64,000 nucleotides of DNA from Rhynchospora pubera (taxonomy: Eukaryota; Streptophyta; Magnoliopsida; Poales; Cyperaceae): positions 170,323,955 through 170,387,954 of the forward strand of contig CM051462.1 of the NCBI GenBank assembly GCA_028095005.1, in the 5' to 3' direction. The notes under the pieces are model-generated. The model ran no database searches, had not been told where the DNA came from, and was given only the letters and a program-made list of their open reading frames with translations. This document shows positions 21,874-32,320 of the stretch, in pieces (position 1 is the stretch's first letter; every line of letters starts with the position of its first letter). Made by a program: the position numbers and the translations under genes.

Positions 21874-24090
21874 TTGCAAAAACCTTTAGAGAGAGAATTT
21901 CCTCTGCTTGTATTGTATCTCCTGGATTTTGGAAATACTATGCTAGTCCTCTTCTGTTATAAAAGTGAACGGTGGACTCTTTTTTTTGTTCACAAAAGGA
22001 GTTTAAGTTTAAGACATGGCGACCTCTTATCACCTCTTTTCTTTATTCTCATCGCCGACGCGCTTCAATTTTTTTTTCTCTAATGCTTCTGCCCTCACTT
22101 CTGGCCCTATTCTAATTTCTCCACGTGGACTAGAGTATGCGGATGACACTGTCATTTTTTTTTAGACTCATTCTCGCTCCTTGTTGTGTCTCAAGTTCTC
22201 TCTAAATTCGCATTATTATTGGGACTCAAAGTCAATGATGCAAAATGTCTCTTTGTCCCTATTTTCTTGCATGAGTCTTCTTTTTCTAGGATCAACGCAA
22301 ACTCGATAGTTGGAAAAACAGTTTTCTCTCTTCAGGAGGTCGACTCACTTTAGTCAAATAAGTTCTTGCGGCCAGGGACGGAGGCAGAAAATTTTGAATG
22401 GGGGTTCACCTGGACGAAGCTAGAAAATTTTGGAAAAAAAAATTCAATAAATTAATAATATTTAAAAAAAATATTATTTTATATATAAAAAAAAATTTCG
22501 ACATTTGTCATAAGAAGAATATGATACAACCTACAAATTGGATATGTTTCAAACTTGAATTTGACTCAAATTCAAGCTTTTAAAAAACTCCGTTTTTTCC
22601 GTTTTATCACTGATAAACGCTAAATCATCACCCAACCGCTAAACCGAATAAATCGCATTTTAAAACCATTCTTAAATTAGAATTTTTCGTATGTCATAAA
22701 TTAACTAGAAAATAAAAGAATTGATTTGATAAATAAAAAGGGTAAATTTTGAGCAACAATACCTTTTACTTTTTTAATTAGTATTAATATTTGTTAGTAC
22801 TATTTTATTTATATAATTGTTTTTCTTCTTTTTTTTTAATTTTTTCTTATTTGTTTTCTATTCCATCGTAGTTGTTCGGCTAGACTGCTTATGAAGTTAT
22901 CCATCATAGTTATGTTCGACCTATATTTTGGATCTATTTAATTAATTGAAAGGTCCACAAACAAGAACTAAAAAAAATTAACTACATTTCTCTTTTCGGT
23001 TTATAAAAGTGATCTTTTTGTATGGCAATAATTCTTTACAAATAAAAATTGTTAATCGATCCAAAAAGACCTCACAAAAAAAATAGACTACAAAAATTTT
23101 ATGGGGTTCACCAATGAAAAATCATCTAAATATTTATGGGGTTCAAATATAGAGTACATATAACAAATTTACATTTTATAACTATAAATATTCATATGTA
23201 GTAATATTATTTCAAAAAATAGGGGTGACATTGACACCCTTTTGTTACACCTAAATCCGTCAGTGCTTGCGGCGCTACCTCTTCACTAATGTAGGTCTTC
23301 AAATTACCGTGATGGCCTTTGAAACAATTGGAGGGAATCAAGTGCAAATTCTTTTTAGAAAAGGAGAGAAAAATATTTTGAAAGACACTGCTTGGTTAAC
23401 TTGAAAAAATTTTGTCTCTCTAAAAATAATGGTGGTTTGAAAATTATTGACCTCGAACGATAAATTCAAACTCTTCTAATAAAATGGCTTTGGAAATTAA
23501 CTTTAACATAAGCCACTTTTGGCTTGGTCATCCACAGTCAAAATTTTCCTTTGGCTCCTTCTCCATGATCGAGCGTTAACTCAATAGAATCTCCTCGTCT
23601 GAGGTTGGCCTTCCCCACATCTTCATGTCCGAGTTGTGGTAGTGGCTTCTTACAATTAAGGGACCACCTCTTCCTGCAATATAATTTCACAATAAATGTA
23701 CGAGTTTCTAGTACAGTTTCGCTATAGACTTTCATGGCTTGACTTCATCCTAGACATTACAAACTTTTGGCTTGCACTCAGAGACCTGCGTATCAAAAAT
23801 TAGGACATTATATGAACAACAACCACTTAGAATATTTTGAAAGACCTGAAATGTCGACTCTACTCCGCATTTGTTATTAAAGAAGATCACCGACACCGTG
23901 TATCATCACCTTGACAAAGCATGCTTAGTTTTACTACTTTTGCTTTTGATTTTTCTTCTTTCCTTTCCTGTACATACTTAGGATTAATTAATTCCTTTTA
24001 TTTTATTTTTCCTTGTATTTTGTAACTTTTTGTTTATTCATGAAAAATTTTGGTGTGATGATTGCCACCTGAACTTCAAAAAAAATAAAA
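21874..24090 (+). mobile_element. L1-like LINE fragment, ORF2 remnant, interrupted by hAT
   Basis: A degenerate non-LTR reverse transcriptase is seen at 21960-22080 (LRHGDLLSPLFFILIADALQ, the L1 R-x-G-D-P-L-S-P block) and continues through 22140 (EYADDT-like) to 22372. It resumes at 23274 with the downstream ORF2 region (GGLKIIDLE..., KWLWKL). Several stops and frameshifts are present. The 3' end has the usual untranslated tail and an A-run at 24078-24085 followed by taaaag. The 5' portion is missing or lost next to the CACTA remnant. Confidence 0.8.
22373..23265. mobile_element. hAT-type element inserted in LINE
   Basis: Termini are CAGGGACGGA and TCCGTCAGTG, with a perfect 8-bp duplication CTTGCGGC at 22365-22372 and 23266-23273. 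The element is 893 bp, AT-rich and non-coding. Removing it rejoins the LINE sequence. Confidence 0.92.
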
Positions 24091-24094
24091 GAAT

Positions 24095-24634
24095 TTACTG
24101 TAGGGAAATATTTAAAATATATAGCTACTCAAAAGCTAAAAGATCCAAGGAAAATGTGCTTTGCATAGGGATAGAAGGCTAGAAGCATGGTGACTAGCTT
24201 TTTTGTTAAGCTAAAAAGAGAAGATAGGAAAGTGCATAGCCATCTATTGTATGAACATATTGCGGTCACGTCAAAGAGAAAGAGGCAAGGAGCGTAATGC
24301 TCAAATCCAAAAGGAAGACTGGACATGCCACCAGTGAAACTGTCCTCTCCATTAATTGGCTATCTATAACTATAAGTGCAATTGCAAATGTGGACTTTGG
24401 ATTTTTTTCCCCCCTTACAATTTTGATGGCAGCTTCTATTAATTCACAAATTTGGACTTAATTAGTGCATGCAATTCTTTAATAATAATATGTTTTGTAT
24501 CGAAAGTTTTTAAAAAATAAATGACTCGAAATCTAAAAATAAGAAAATTGTGAACGTTATCCAACCTCATTTCATTTTTTTTCTTAAATTCCATCCAACC
24601 AACAGATCGAAAGAACACACTACTGAAAATCTAT
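24095..24634. other. Intergenic, no gene seen
   Basis: AT-rich, no supported coding region. The - strand frame at 24129-24326 has no recognisable domain. Confidence 0.5.
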
Positions 24635-24791
24635 GGGTGCGTTTGGATCGTTGGAAGAAAGAAAAAGAAGAAGGAAGAAAAAGAAAAAAAATTATAAACA
24701 ATCCAAACTCTTCACAAAGTTACACACTTCCCAATACTTCTTCCCACTTCTTCCCTTCTTCCCTTCTTCCCACACCTATCCAAACGCACCC
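24635..24791 (+). mobile_element. PIF/Harbinger-like MITE, copy 1
   Basis: Ends are GGGTGCGTTTGGAT and its exact complement, and tat occurs on both sides (24632-24634, 24792-24794). The interior is rich in ttcttccc. It is closely related to 54167-54312 (opposite orientation) and to the interrupted copy at 51752-53102. G-N5-GTT-like ends with 3-bp duplications suggest PIF/Harbinger (Tourist-like). Confidence 0.85.
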
Positions 24792-24794
24792 TAT

Positions 24795-26816
24795 AAGAAT
24801 TAAACAACTCAGACAGGACAACATTTTAGTCTCCAATTTTTAATACCAATTGTTCTATATTTTTTTATCTATTGATCTGACGAAATAAAAATAATAAACG
24901 AAAATATAATCACATCTTAATCATCATTTTACAATTCCTAAAGTTTAAAATTTGAAATAATAATAATAATATTAAATAAAAACAAATTTTGATCCCATAT
25001 ATGAAACTAATTACGCTTCATTGACTGGTAATGGATTTGCTAATAAATTGTACTTTTGTGGTTAAGGTTTTGAGTTTGAAAATCATGAAATCAGATATTA
25101 TATATCATATCTTCACTTTTCAATTTATATAATTTGCTGTTTATCGTCAGTGGAATAAAAAGAAAAATGGATCCAGTGAATAAAATTTACTGTACATGTG
25201 TATTAATATTGACTTTGAGAAAATAATAATTTGTATACTTAACGACATCCGAAAGGATACAAATTAACGGTGGGTTTTATAACTTTTAAAGCTCGACAAA
25301 CAAAAGATTCCGTTTAATGCGATGGGTACAGAAACAGAGGGCCAGATTGTTGCAGACAGGCGAAAGAAAGCACCGACGAATGGGACGCTCACCTCATGGA
25401 TCATTTTAATTAAATTATGGCTTCTTTGGAAACGAAATGATCCAATAATTCACCACACGATGATGCAAAACAGTGAGATCCATAGCGAATCTGAACAATT
25501 AGTCAAAGAGAGAGAGTAAACTAGTAAAGAAGGAAGCGAAGAAAGGGGGCCTTTGGATGTCAGGTCAAGTTACTTGCTGCTTTCATCTCTCTCCGCAGTT
25601 CTCAGTTCTGTGTGCTGTTAAAGGTCCGTCTCTATCTATCATAATCATCCGCACCTTACCTGCACTCCGTTGCTCATAATTAAATTTGTAACTTTGGAAT
25701 GGTACTACAGACAGAACTTCCCATGTCCTTTGAACTTTTTAGCCTCACTCCTCTGCGTCACCTACTCACCTTCTACCTATCCCATTGTGGGGCGAGTCAT
25801 TTACTGGCATGTTTGAACACTTGCAACCTAACTATATATTATGGAGTTTATGCACAATCATAACTCCCCTCTGTGGCACCTTCTACCTCACATGTTTGAA
25901 AGTTGGAAACACTTGCAACCTAACTATTATGTCCGAATTTTAACGCATTTATTTATTTAGCAGGAAAAGATCACGCTAATATGTGAGCAAATAAAGAAAT
26001 AAACTAATTGATATTATTTTTATTTTATAAACAACAACGGTATACGTTAATTAGGCATAAAGATATGTGGCTCAATCTACCATACAGATAGATATGTTTT
26101 AAAAAATAAATAGACTATTTATTTGTACAACGATCTAGCTTTTAATTTGTTTCCACTTTAGATGGAAACCCTATATATATTACTTCTTTCTTTATTGATT
26201 GATATCCAATTACATATCAAGTTGATCAAATAGCATAAAAAAATATTTAAACGCTGGATCTAGAGATTTAACAATTTTGGATTCTTGCTTTTACAAGAAG
26301 CGGGGTGACAGTGATTAAATTAGAATTTTTTTTAATCTTGAAAGCCATAAGCCGAAATATTTATTTATTCATTAGGACGTGATGTGTAATGACTATGCAT
26401 TGAAACATTAGTGTTTTTAAAATTCGATGGAGCCGTTCTGGATTGAAAAGCAAAGGACCAAACAAAACATTTTAAAAAAATGTGGTCTGAGATGCATGCA
26501 GATGAATGTACCTTATACGAGTGTAGATAAATCATAAGACAAATTAAACATAAATGTATATAAGTTTTTAGGTAGGATTATGACTTATCAACTATGGTTT
26601 ATTTATGTTAATTTAGTTATTTTATTTTTGTATATATTATAGGGAACTTTGAGTAAAGAATTAATGACATACGTTTTACTTGTTCTTTTTTGTTTGTTTG
26701 TTTTTTTTTTTTGGGAGGCATAATCATCGCTTGATATAACTCTGCTAATAATTAATAAAAACCGGACTTTATAAATAATCTATTAGACCAAAAACGAACA
26801 AATGAGAATAAATCTA
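24795..26816. other. Intergenic, no gene supported
   Basis: AT-rich. A repeated phrase, tttgaa(c/a)acttgcaacctaactat, appears near 25812 and 25908 as a short direct duplication about 95 bp apart. Nothing coding is supported. Confidence 0.5.
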
Positions 26817-26952
26817 GGGTGTGTTTGGATGAGCCTTGAATAAGGAATAAGAATAAAAAATTTCGGTATGCGTGCTTATTCTTATTCTTGTGCAACCCAG
26901 ACAACACAAAAATAAAAAATTTGGGCCCTTATTCTTCTACTAACAAAACTAT

Positions 26953-28476
26953 TGTTGTCCCTAAAAGAGGCGGCTTAACCAAGGTTTAGCGGAAGCAAAT
27001 GAGATTTTGGACCGGTTTGATATGAACTACCGTAACACAATTCAATTAGTACCCCAATACAAGCAAGCACACAAGCAATTCAAGTATAGCAAGAAAATAA
27101 AGAGAAAAAGAGAGAGAGAAATTGAACACTTGGTATGATTACGGAGTTCCGACCCGCTAGGAAATGCTAGCCTTAGTCGTACGTCTCCGGGAGTTTCGCT
27201 ACCACACAAGGGCGCGCTCCGTTCAATTCCACAACGAACGAGACTACAACTTCGAACCGAATCACCTCGTCACAAGGACACTCGAGGCGGATCGGCCTAA
27301 CTCGAATGGCACAACGGCCTCAAAGGAGAAGAGCTCTCAACCTATTCCAACCTACACCTAGCGATAATGTCGGGACGGTGGTGTTTGAGGCTACTAAATC
27401 TCTCAAGATGGTCTAGCTATGAAAAGCTCAAGTGGGAGAGTATCCCTGTGCTCAAAGGTTCAATTCTAGTCTAATTTTGCAAGGCAAAGCTCTTTAACTC
27501 GTTGGTTGGAGAGAGAACAAGGGGTGGATATATATAGGGCTCGAAAGGAGCAGTTTACCAGCAAAAACTGGACACAGCGTTGTACAACGCTGAATAGCGT
27601 TATACAACGCTGGAATATGACCGTATAAAATAGCCGTTGGTCTGTCAGAGCGTTGTGCAACGCTATTTGCCGTCGCACAACGAAGGAGTGTATAACCAAA
27701 GGAAAGCTCCGACAATTCCGTTGGAAATTGTCAGAGCGTTGCTTGCCACTGAATGGCGTTACACAACGTTAAAGGGAGGCAAAAGGAACAACTCTGACAG
27801 ATTCAACAGAGCGTTGTACAACTCTATATACCGTCACACAACGCTAACGTTACCCAACGCTGAAAGACGTTGGCTAACGTTACCTGCAACTTTGCATGTA
27901 AAAACAACTGTTTACATGGGTTTTACATGGGACAACGCTGTCTGAACATCGATGCAGCGCTGTCTGAACAGCACAGCTAACTTGGGATTTTTGTGGCGTT
28001 GTGCAACGCTATATGGCGTTGCACGATGGTACTCAGGAAAATTTCCAAGTTTTTAACTGTAGCGTTGTACAACACTACTGAGCGTTGTACAACGTTGTGA
28101 CTCAGCGTTGCCTAACTCTATATAGCGTTGTGCAACGTTGATTCACAAAAGTCAGCTGTTCTAGTTTTGAAAACTCAGCGTTGTGTGCCACTATCTAGCG
28201 TTGTACGACGCTAGGTCATTGAAAACAGGATTTTGCTGGTTTATTGAGTTTTTCGCTATCTAGACCATTTCAAGGATAAAAAAGGACTAAAGTATACATT
28301 TTATCCTAGTCTAAACTAGCCTACAAGCTCTCCAAAGACTTGATCTTGATCTTGCCTAAAATTTTTATCCAAATCTTCATAATTAGCATCTTCTTCCTAT
28401 AAAACTCAAAAAAGATTGTTAAATGCCAAATGATATTGTTTTGTAATCGACAAACTTAGAGACGTTTAGTACAACA
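26953..28476 (-). mobile_element. Solo LTR, probably Copia (SIRE-like), reverse orientation
   Basis: The unit runs TGTTGTCC to GTACAACA (1524 bp). It is flanked by near-identical 5-bp repeats, actat (26948-26952) and accat (28477-28481), and no internal domain is present. On the - strand it reads TGTTGTAC...tttgtcgattac, in the style of SIRE/Maximus Copia LTRs. It also has a TATA-like box (complement of 27527-27535) downstream of an array of paired palindromes, which would then lie in U3. Orientation and lineage are inferences; the solo-LTR reading rests on ends, near-TSD and the clean split of a MITE. Confidence 0.65.
27576..28212. repeat. Nine pairs of 16-bp palindromes, 20-bp phased
   Basis: Variants of AGCGTTGTRCAACGCT start at 27576/27596, 27649/27669, 27735/27755, 27810/27830, 27846/27866, 27995/28015, 28061/28081, 28104/28124 and 28177/28197. 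Within every pair the offset is 20 bp, while gaps between pairs vary from 16 to about 129 bp. Several sites are perfect palindromes and others are decayed. The array lies inside the solo LTR next to its TATA-like sequence. Confidence 0.9.
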
Positions 28477-28564
28477 ACCATGATATAAGAATAAAGAATT
28501 TGGATAAGCACGCATACCAAAATTTCTTATTCTTATTCCTTATTTATGTTCATTCAAACACACC

Positions 28565-29264
28565 TAAATATATTTTCTTTAAAACTTGTATAAAACTAGT
28601 AAAAATATATTTCTAAAATTTACAAGGAAACACATCTAAATACCAATACGACAATACCATCCGTGATCCGTCCCGCTAGACGAAAATATATCAATTGCCT
28701 TTGGTATTTGGATCCACGCGCTGGGGCTGGCCTGTGGAGTCTGGACAATGTTGTAGAGGGCCTAAAAAAATGCAAAGCCTGCTTCCACTATTCTAACACC
28801 ATCCATGCAGGCATGCCCCACACGGCCACACCACACCATTAATAATATATAATATCATATTCAAACCATTTAAAAAACACAAGGGCACGGTACTTAATTT
28901 AATCACCCAGCCAACTTTATCTTTCTTTGAAAACTTCTGTATTCTTTAATTTAAAAAAAGAGTAAGGAAGTACAAGTAATAAAATATTATGCAATATAAT
29001 ATTAATACCTTCTACTTACCTCTACCTCTACAGTGTACAGAGAAGGCGAGACAGAAGAAGGTTACCCCATGTGAATATGTGATGTGTCCGTCCCCAGTGA
29101 GAGAATAGAGATAGATATATAGTAGAGTCAGTGAGAAGGTGGAGAGGTAGAGGAAGAAGGACAGCTCTATCCCTCTCTCTTAAATGCTTCTTTAAGGAGC
29201 CTTCCATGCAACTCATCTCATTTCCATCCTCTTACCACTCCTCTCTCCCCTTGCCTTTTGCCAC
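28565..29264. other. Upstream region of the HIPP gene
   Basis: No coding region. It contains a pyrimidine/purine-rich stretch (29025-29250) near the gene start, including agagagaagg and ctctctcc runs common in plant core promoters. Confidence 0.5.
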
Positions 29265-29270
29265 TATATA
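29265..29270 (+). promoter_or_regulatory. Candidate TATA box of the HIPP gene
   Basis: tatata within ccactatatagtag lies 38 bp before the ATG. That would give a very short leader, so an upstream box (gatatatag near 29116) is an alternative. Confidence 0.35.
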
Positions 29271-29307
29271 GTAGTAAATACAAAACAAGCAACAGTAAAC
29301 AGAGACC

Positions 29308-32300
29308 ATGACTAAAGATGATGATTTCAAGATGCTTAAGATCCAGGTTTCTCTTACTATTCCCTTCAACTTCAACAATATTGTATTCTACTCTTTACAA
29401 AATGAGAAGAGAACAGCTTGTGTGTTGTGAGGTGATCTGACTTGCTTTTTTTCTTGTTTTTGATCATCTTTTTAGACACATGTACTCAGAGTGAACATAC
29501 ACTGTGATGGATGTAAAGACAAAGTCAAGAAGTTACTAACAAAAATTGAAGGTACTTCTTTTCTTTTATTTCAGGGGATCCTTTTACAAATTAATGTCTC
29601 CCGGACTCTCTTTGTATTTTGTTTGGAATGTTTTAAAGAATGTAGTTGAGGTAGATCCACTGCTTGTCAATCCGAGTATGACACTCTGAGTTTGGTTGCT
29701 CCAAGAATAGAGAAGAAGGAAGAGAGAAGAGGGAGTAGGGAGCTTATTCCTTATTCCTCCTTTTCATGAGAAGGATTATTCTCAAGTTTATCCCATGTTT
29801 GGTTGTGCTTATTCCTTCCTTCCTCCCTTTTCCTTAATTCCTTATTCTTGGTGCAAACAAACACGCTGAGAGTTTACTTCCAGAAAAAAAATTAAATAAA
29901 AATACTTGAGATAAGAAAATACGAATAAAACAAAATGATCCTTCTGCCAAAATAAAACAGGAACTATTTCTTTCATATATTCTTTTCCAATAAAGGAATT
30001 CATTAGTACAGTGACCTTCTCAATTCCTGTGCTTTGCTAACAAATCCTCATTTCTATTTCAACCTGGAAGAAGTTGCCAAGGTCAGAACTTTTGCAATGT
30101 TGTCCTCCAATCGAAGTACATTTGTGTTTATGACCATGATTCGTTATCTCAATTTAAATGGAATATCCTGTTTCTCTTAAACTCCTTTATGGACTTCGAC
30201 TATCTTCCCTTTTTATTTCCAAGTGAAAGACTAATTTTACTAATAATCTATACATTTACTTCTTCATTGCTGAATTTCCCCAGCATGTGATTAAATTGAT
30301 TTGTGGAATACATGTCAATTCTTTCTCTAAGGGCGAAGTAGCTCTACTTTGAAGTGGCTTAACTGTTTCTTTTTCTCTTTCTTACGCAGTTACTAGGAAA
30401 GCTGTAAATACATTTTTTTATAGAAAAAATTGCTACACTTTTAGTAGTGATTTGTTGTATGTAAAATAGCTATTATGCAACGAATAACGTTTATTTGTTG
30501 GATATAAAATAGCTCAATTATTATTATTATTATTATTATTTTTTGGGTATGAGAGCTCAATTCTTTTGGGGTACCTTCATGTTTCCTTGAAGTGCTCTTT
30601 TGAATATTTTGAAAGTTTTTCCACTAAAGTGTTTCCCAAAATGTAAAATAAAGTAGCTCCAAGCGACACCTTACCAACTTTTCCTTAGAACTCTCTCATA
30701 TCACCAAAACAGTGATCTTTGATTGAGACCATGTGCAATGCCATGCATATGGCTTTTCTTTCCGAAAATGTCCATATGACCATATCCAACTACACACATC
30801 CAAGAACTATACATCAAGAATTGAAGATCCACCTATTTTTATTTAATGCAGTACACAGTAGTACCGGACCATGTTGGCTTGCACAGAGACATTTCTTAGT
30901 TGGGTTTTATGGTTTAATTATAGGTGTAGGAATATAGGTATAAGTCTGAATAGAACTGAACTATGATTTCCTTCTGCTAATCAACTTTATTTTTACATTC
31001 GAACTAGATGACTTGAAATATATACTATATTTACTTCACTAAATTTGTCCAACTTCCCCGTTCTGCATATAATTAATTGGAGGTCCTATTGTTCCATTTC
31101 AAAAGCCTGAAAGCAGGATTTGTGCTATACACTGTAGTTTGTAGATCAATGATACCATTCTCTATATTTTGCCAGAAGATATTTGACTCTGTTTTTCCTT
31201 TTTAACCACAGGGGTTTTCTCGGTAAATATTGATGTGGAGTATCAAAAGGTAACTGTGGTCGGCAGTGTAGATGCAAATACACTTCTTCGAAAGCTCTCT
31301 CGATCTGGAAAGCATGCCGAGCTTTGGTCGAACAAACCCAACAACCAAGTTAATCATAAGCAATCCAACAACACATCGCAAAAAAACCAAAAGCAAAACA
31401 ACAACCCAAACCAGAAGCACAACCAGATCTCTAACCAGAAGGACCAAGGGAATAGGAATAACCTCATGCAAGGCCTCAAGGCTTTTAAAAACCAACACAA
31501 AGGCGGGAAGGTTCCCGATTTGTATTCTGATGATGAATTTGATGACGATTTTGATGATGATGAAGATGATTTTGATGAAGATGACTTTAAGGTCCTTAAT
31601 GAAAAAATGGGCCAGTTAAATTTCCTGAAACAGATGAACGGTGCGCATATGGGTAATAACAATGGCGGACACAATAATAACAATGCAAAGAAAAATGGTG
31701 GTGGAAATGGAAACCCTAATGCAAACAATGGGAAGAAGAACCAGAATGAGGGTAATAACCAGAATCAGTTGGGTAAGAATGGTAATGTCCCTGGTGTGTT
31801 GAACTTTGGAGGAGCAAATGGTAAAATGATGGCAAATTTCGGGGCACTAGGTGGTGATCATGCAAAGAGAGTCAATGGGTTGAATGGGTTGAATGGCATG
31901 CAGATGCATGGTATGAATGGCATCAATGGCATGGTGGGCCTACATGGTAACCCTGGGATTCAATCGACTGTGGGTGGGGCAGGGAACCATCAAAACCATG
32001 GCATGATGATGGGCGGCATGCATCATCACCATCCGTCGAGCATGATGGCAGGGAACAATAACTTGAGGGGTGGCAACATGATGATGATGCACGATGGTGC
32101 CACTGCCAGGTACATGCAACAACAGCCCCAAATGATGTATGCAAGGTCCCCTCAGGTCATGCCATACACTGGGTATTATGGGTACAATCCGAGCCCTAAT
32201 ATTTATTACGGCTACAACAATTACTATGCAAGCCCGTACCATGGTGAGAGCAGTAAAAATTCTGATGGCTTTGGTTACATGTTTAGTGACGAGAACACTA

Positions 32301-32320
32301 GCAGTTGTTCTATTATGTAG
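29308..32320 (+). CDS. Heavy-metal-associated isoprenylated plant protein (HIPP)
   Basis: Three exons, 29308-29346, 29476-29551 and 31212-32320, join in frame to 407 residues; all introns are GT-AG. The N-terminus is a heavy-metal-associated (HMA) domain: KIQTHVLRVNIHCDGC (CxxC metal site HCDGC) followed by the second half, VFSVNIDVEYQKVTV and ANTLLRKL. A long low-complexity linker follows: Asn/Gln/Lys-rich, then an Asp-rich acidic patch (DDEFDDDFDDDEDDFDED), then Asn/Gly/Met/His-rich sequence with HHHH. The last four residues, CSIM, form a CaaX box for farnesylation. HIPPs bind metal ions and attach to membranes or act in the nucleus in metal homeostasis and stress; the specific role here is unknown. 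The acidic-patch, Met-rich form recalls the large HIPP32/33-type members (from memory). The 1.66-kb second intron holds a MITE. Confidence 0.95.
29690..29866. mobile_element. Probable MITE in HIPP intron 2
   Basis: The left end TTTGGTTG..CCAAGAATA and the right end TATTCTTGGTGCAAACAAACACG are imperfect complements. The interior is rich in ttcctt and attcctta, like related MITEs in the window. Boundaries are approximate and no clear target duplication was found. Confidence 0.45.

Larger units (their letters stand above)
26817..28564. mobile_element. MITE split by a solo LTR
   Basis: The left arm begins GGGTGTGTTTGGATGAG and contains aataaggaataagaata and ggtatgcgtgcttat. The right arm is the complement of these, ending ttcaaacacacc at 28564. 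Both arms total about 220 bp once the inserted LTR (26953-28476) is removed. The ends resemble the other GGGTG(T/C)GTTTGG MITEs in the window. Confidence 0.8.

Noticed and set aside
27576..28212. Possible CRISPR-like array
   Set aside because: Repeats are palindromic pairs with variable inter-pair gaps inside a plant LTR; there are no uniform spacers and the context is eukaryotic.
31272..32242. Long frames overlapping HIPP exon 3 in other frames, including His/Cys-rich - strand ones
   Set aside because: Shadows of the repetitive HIPP exon; the HIPP frame has exon links, HMA domain and CaaX end.
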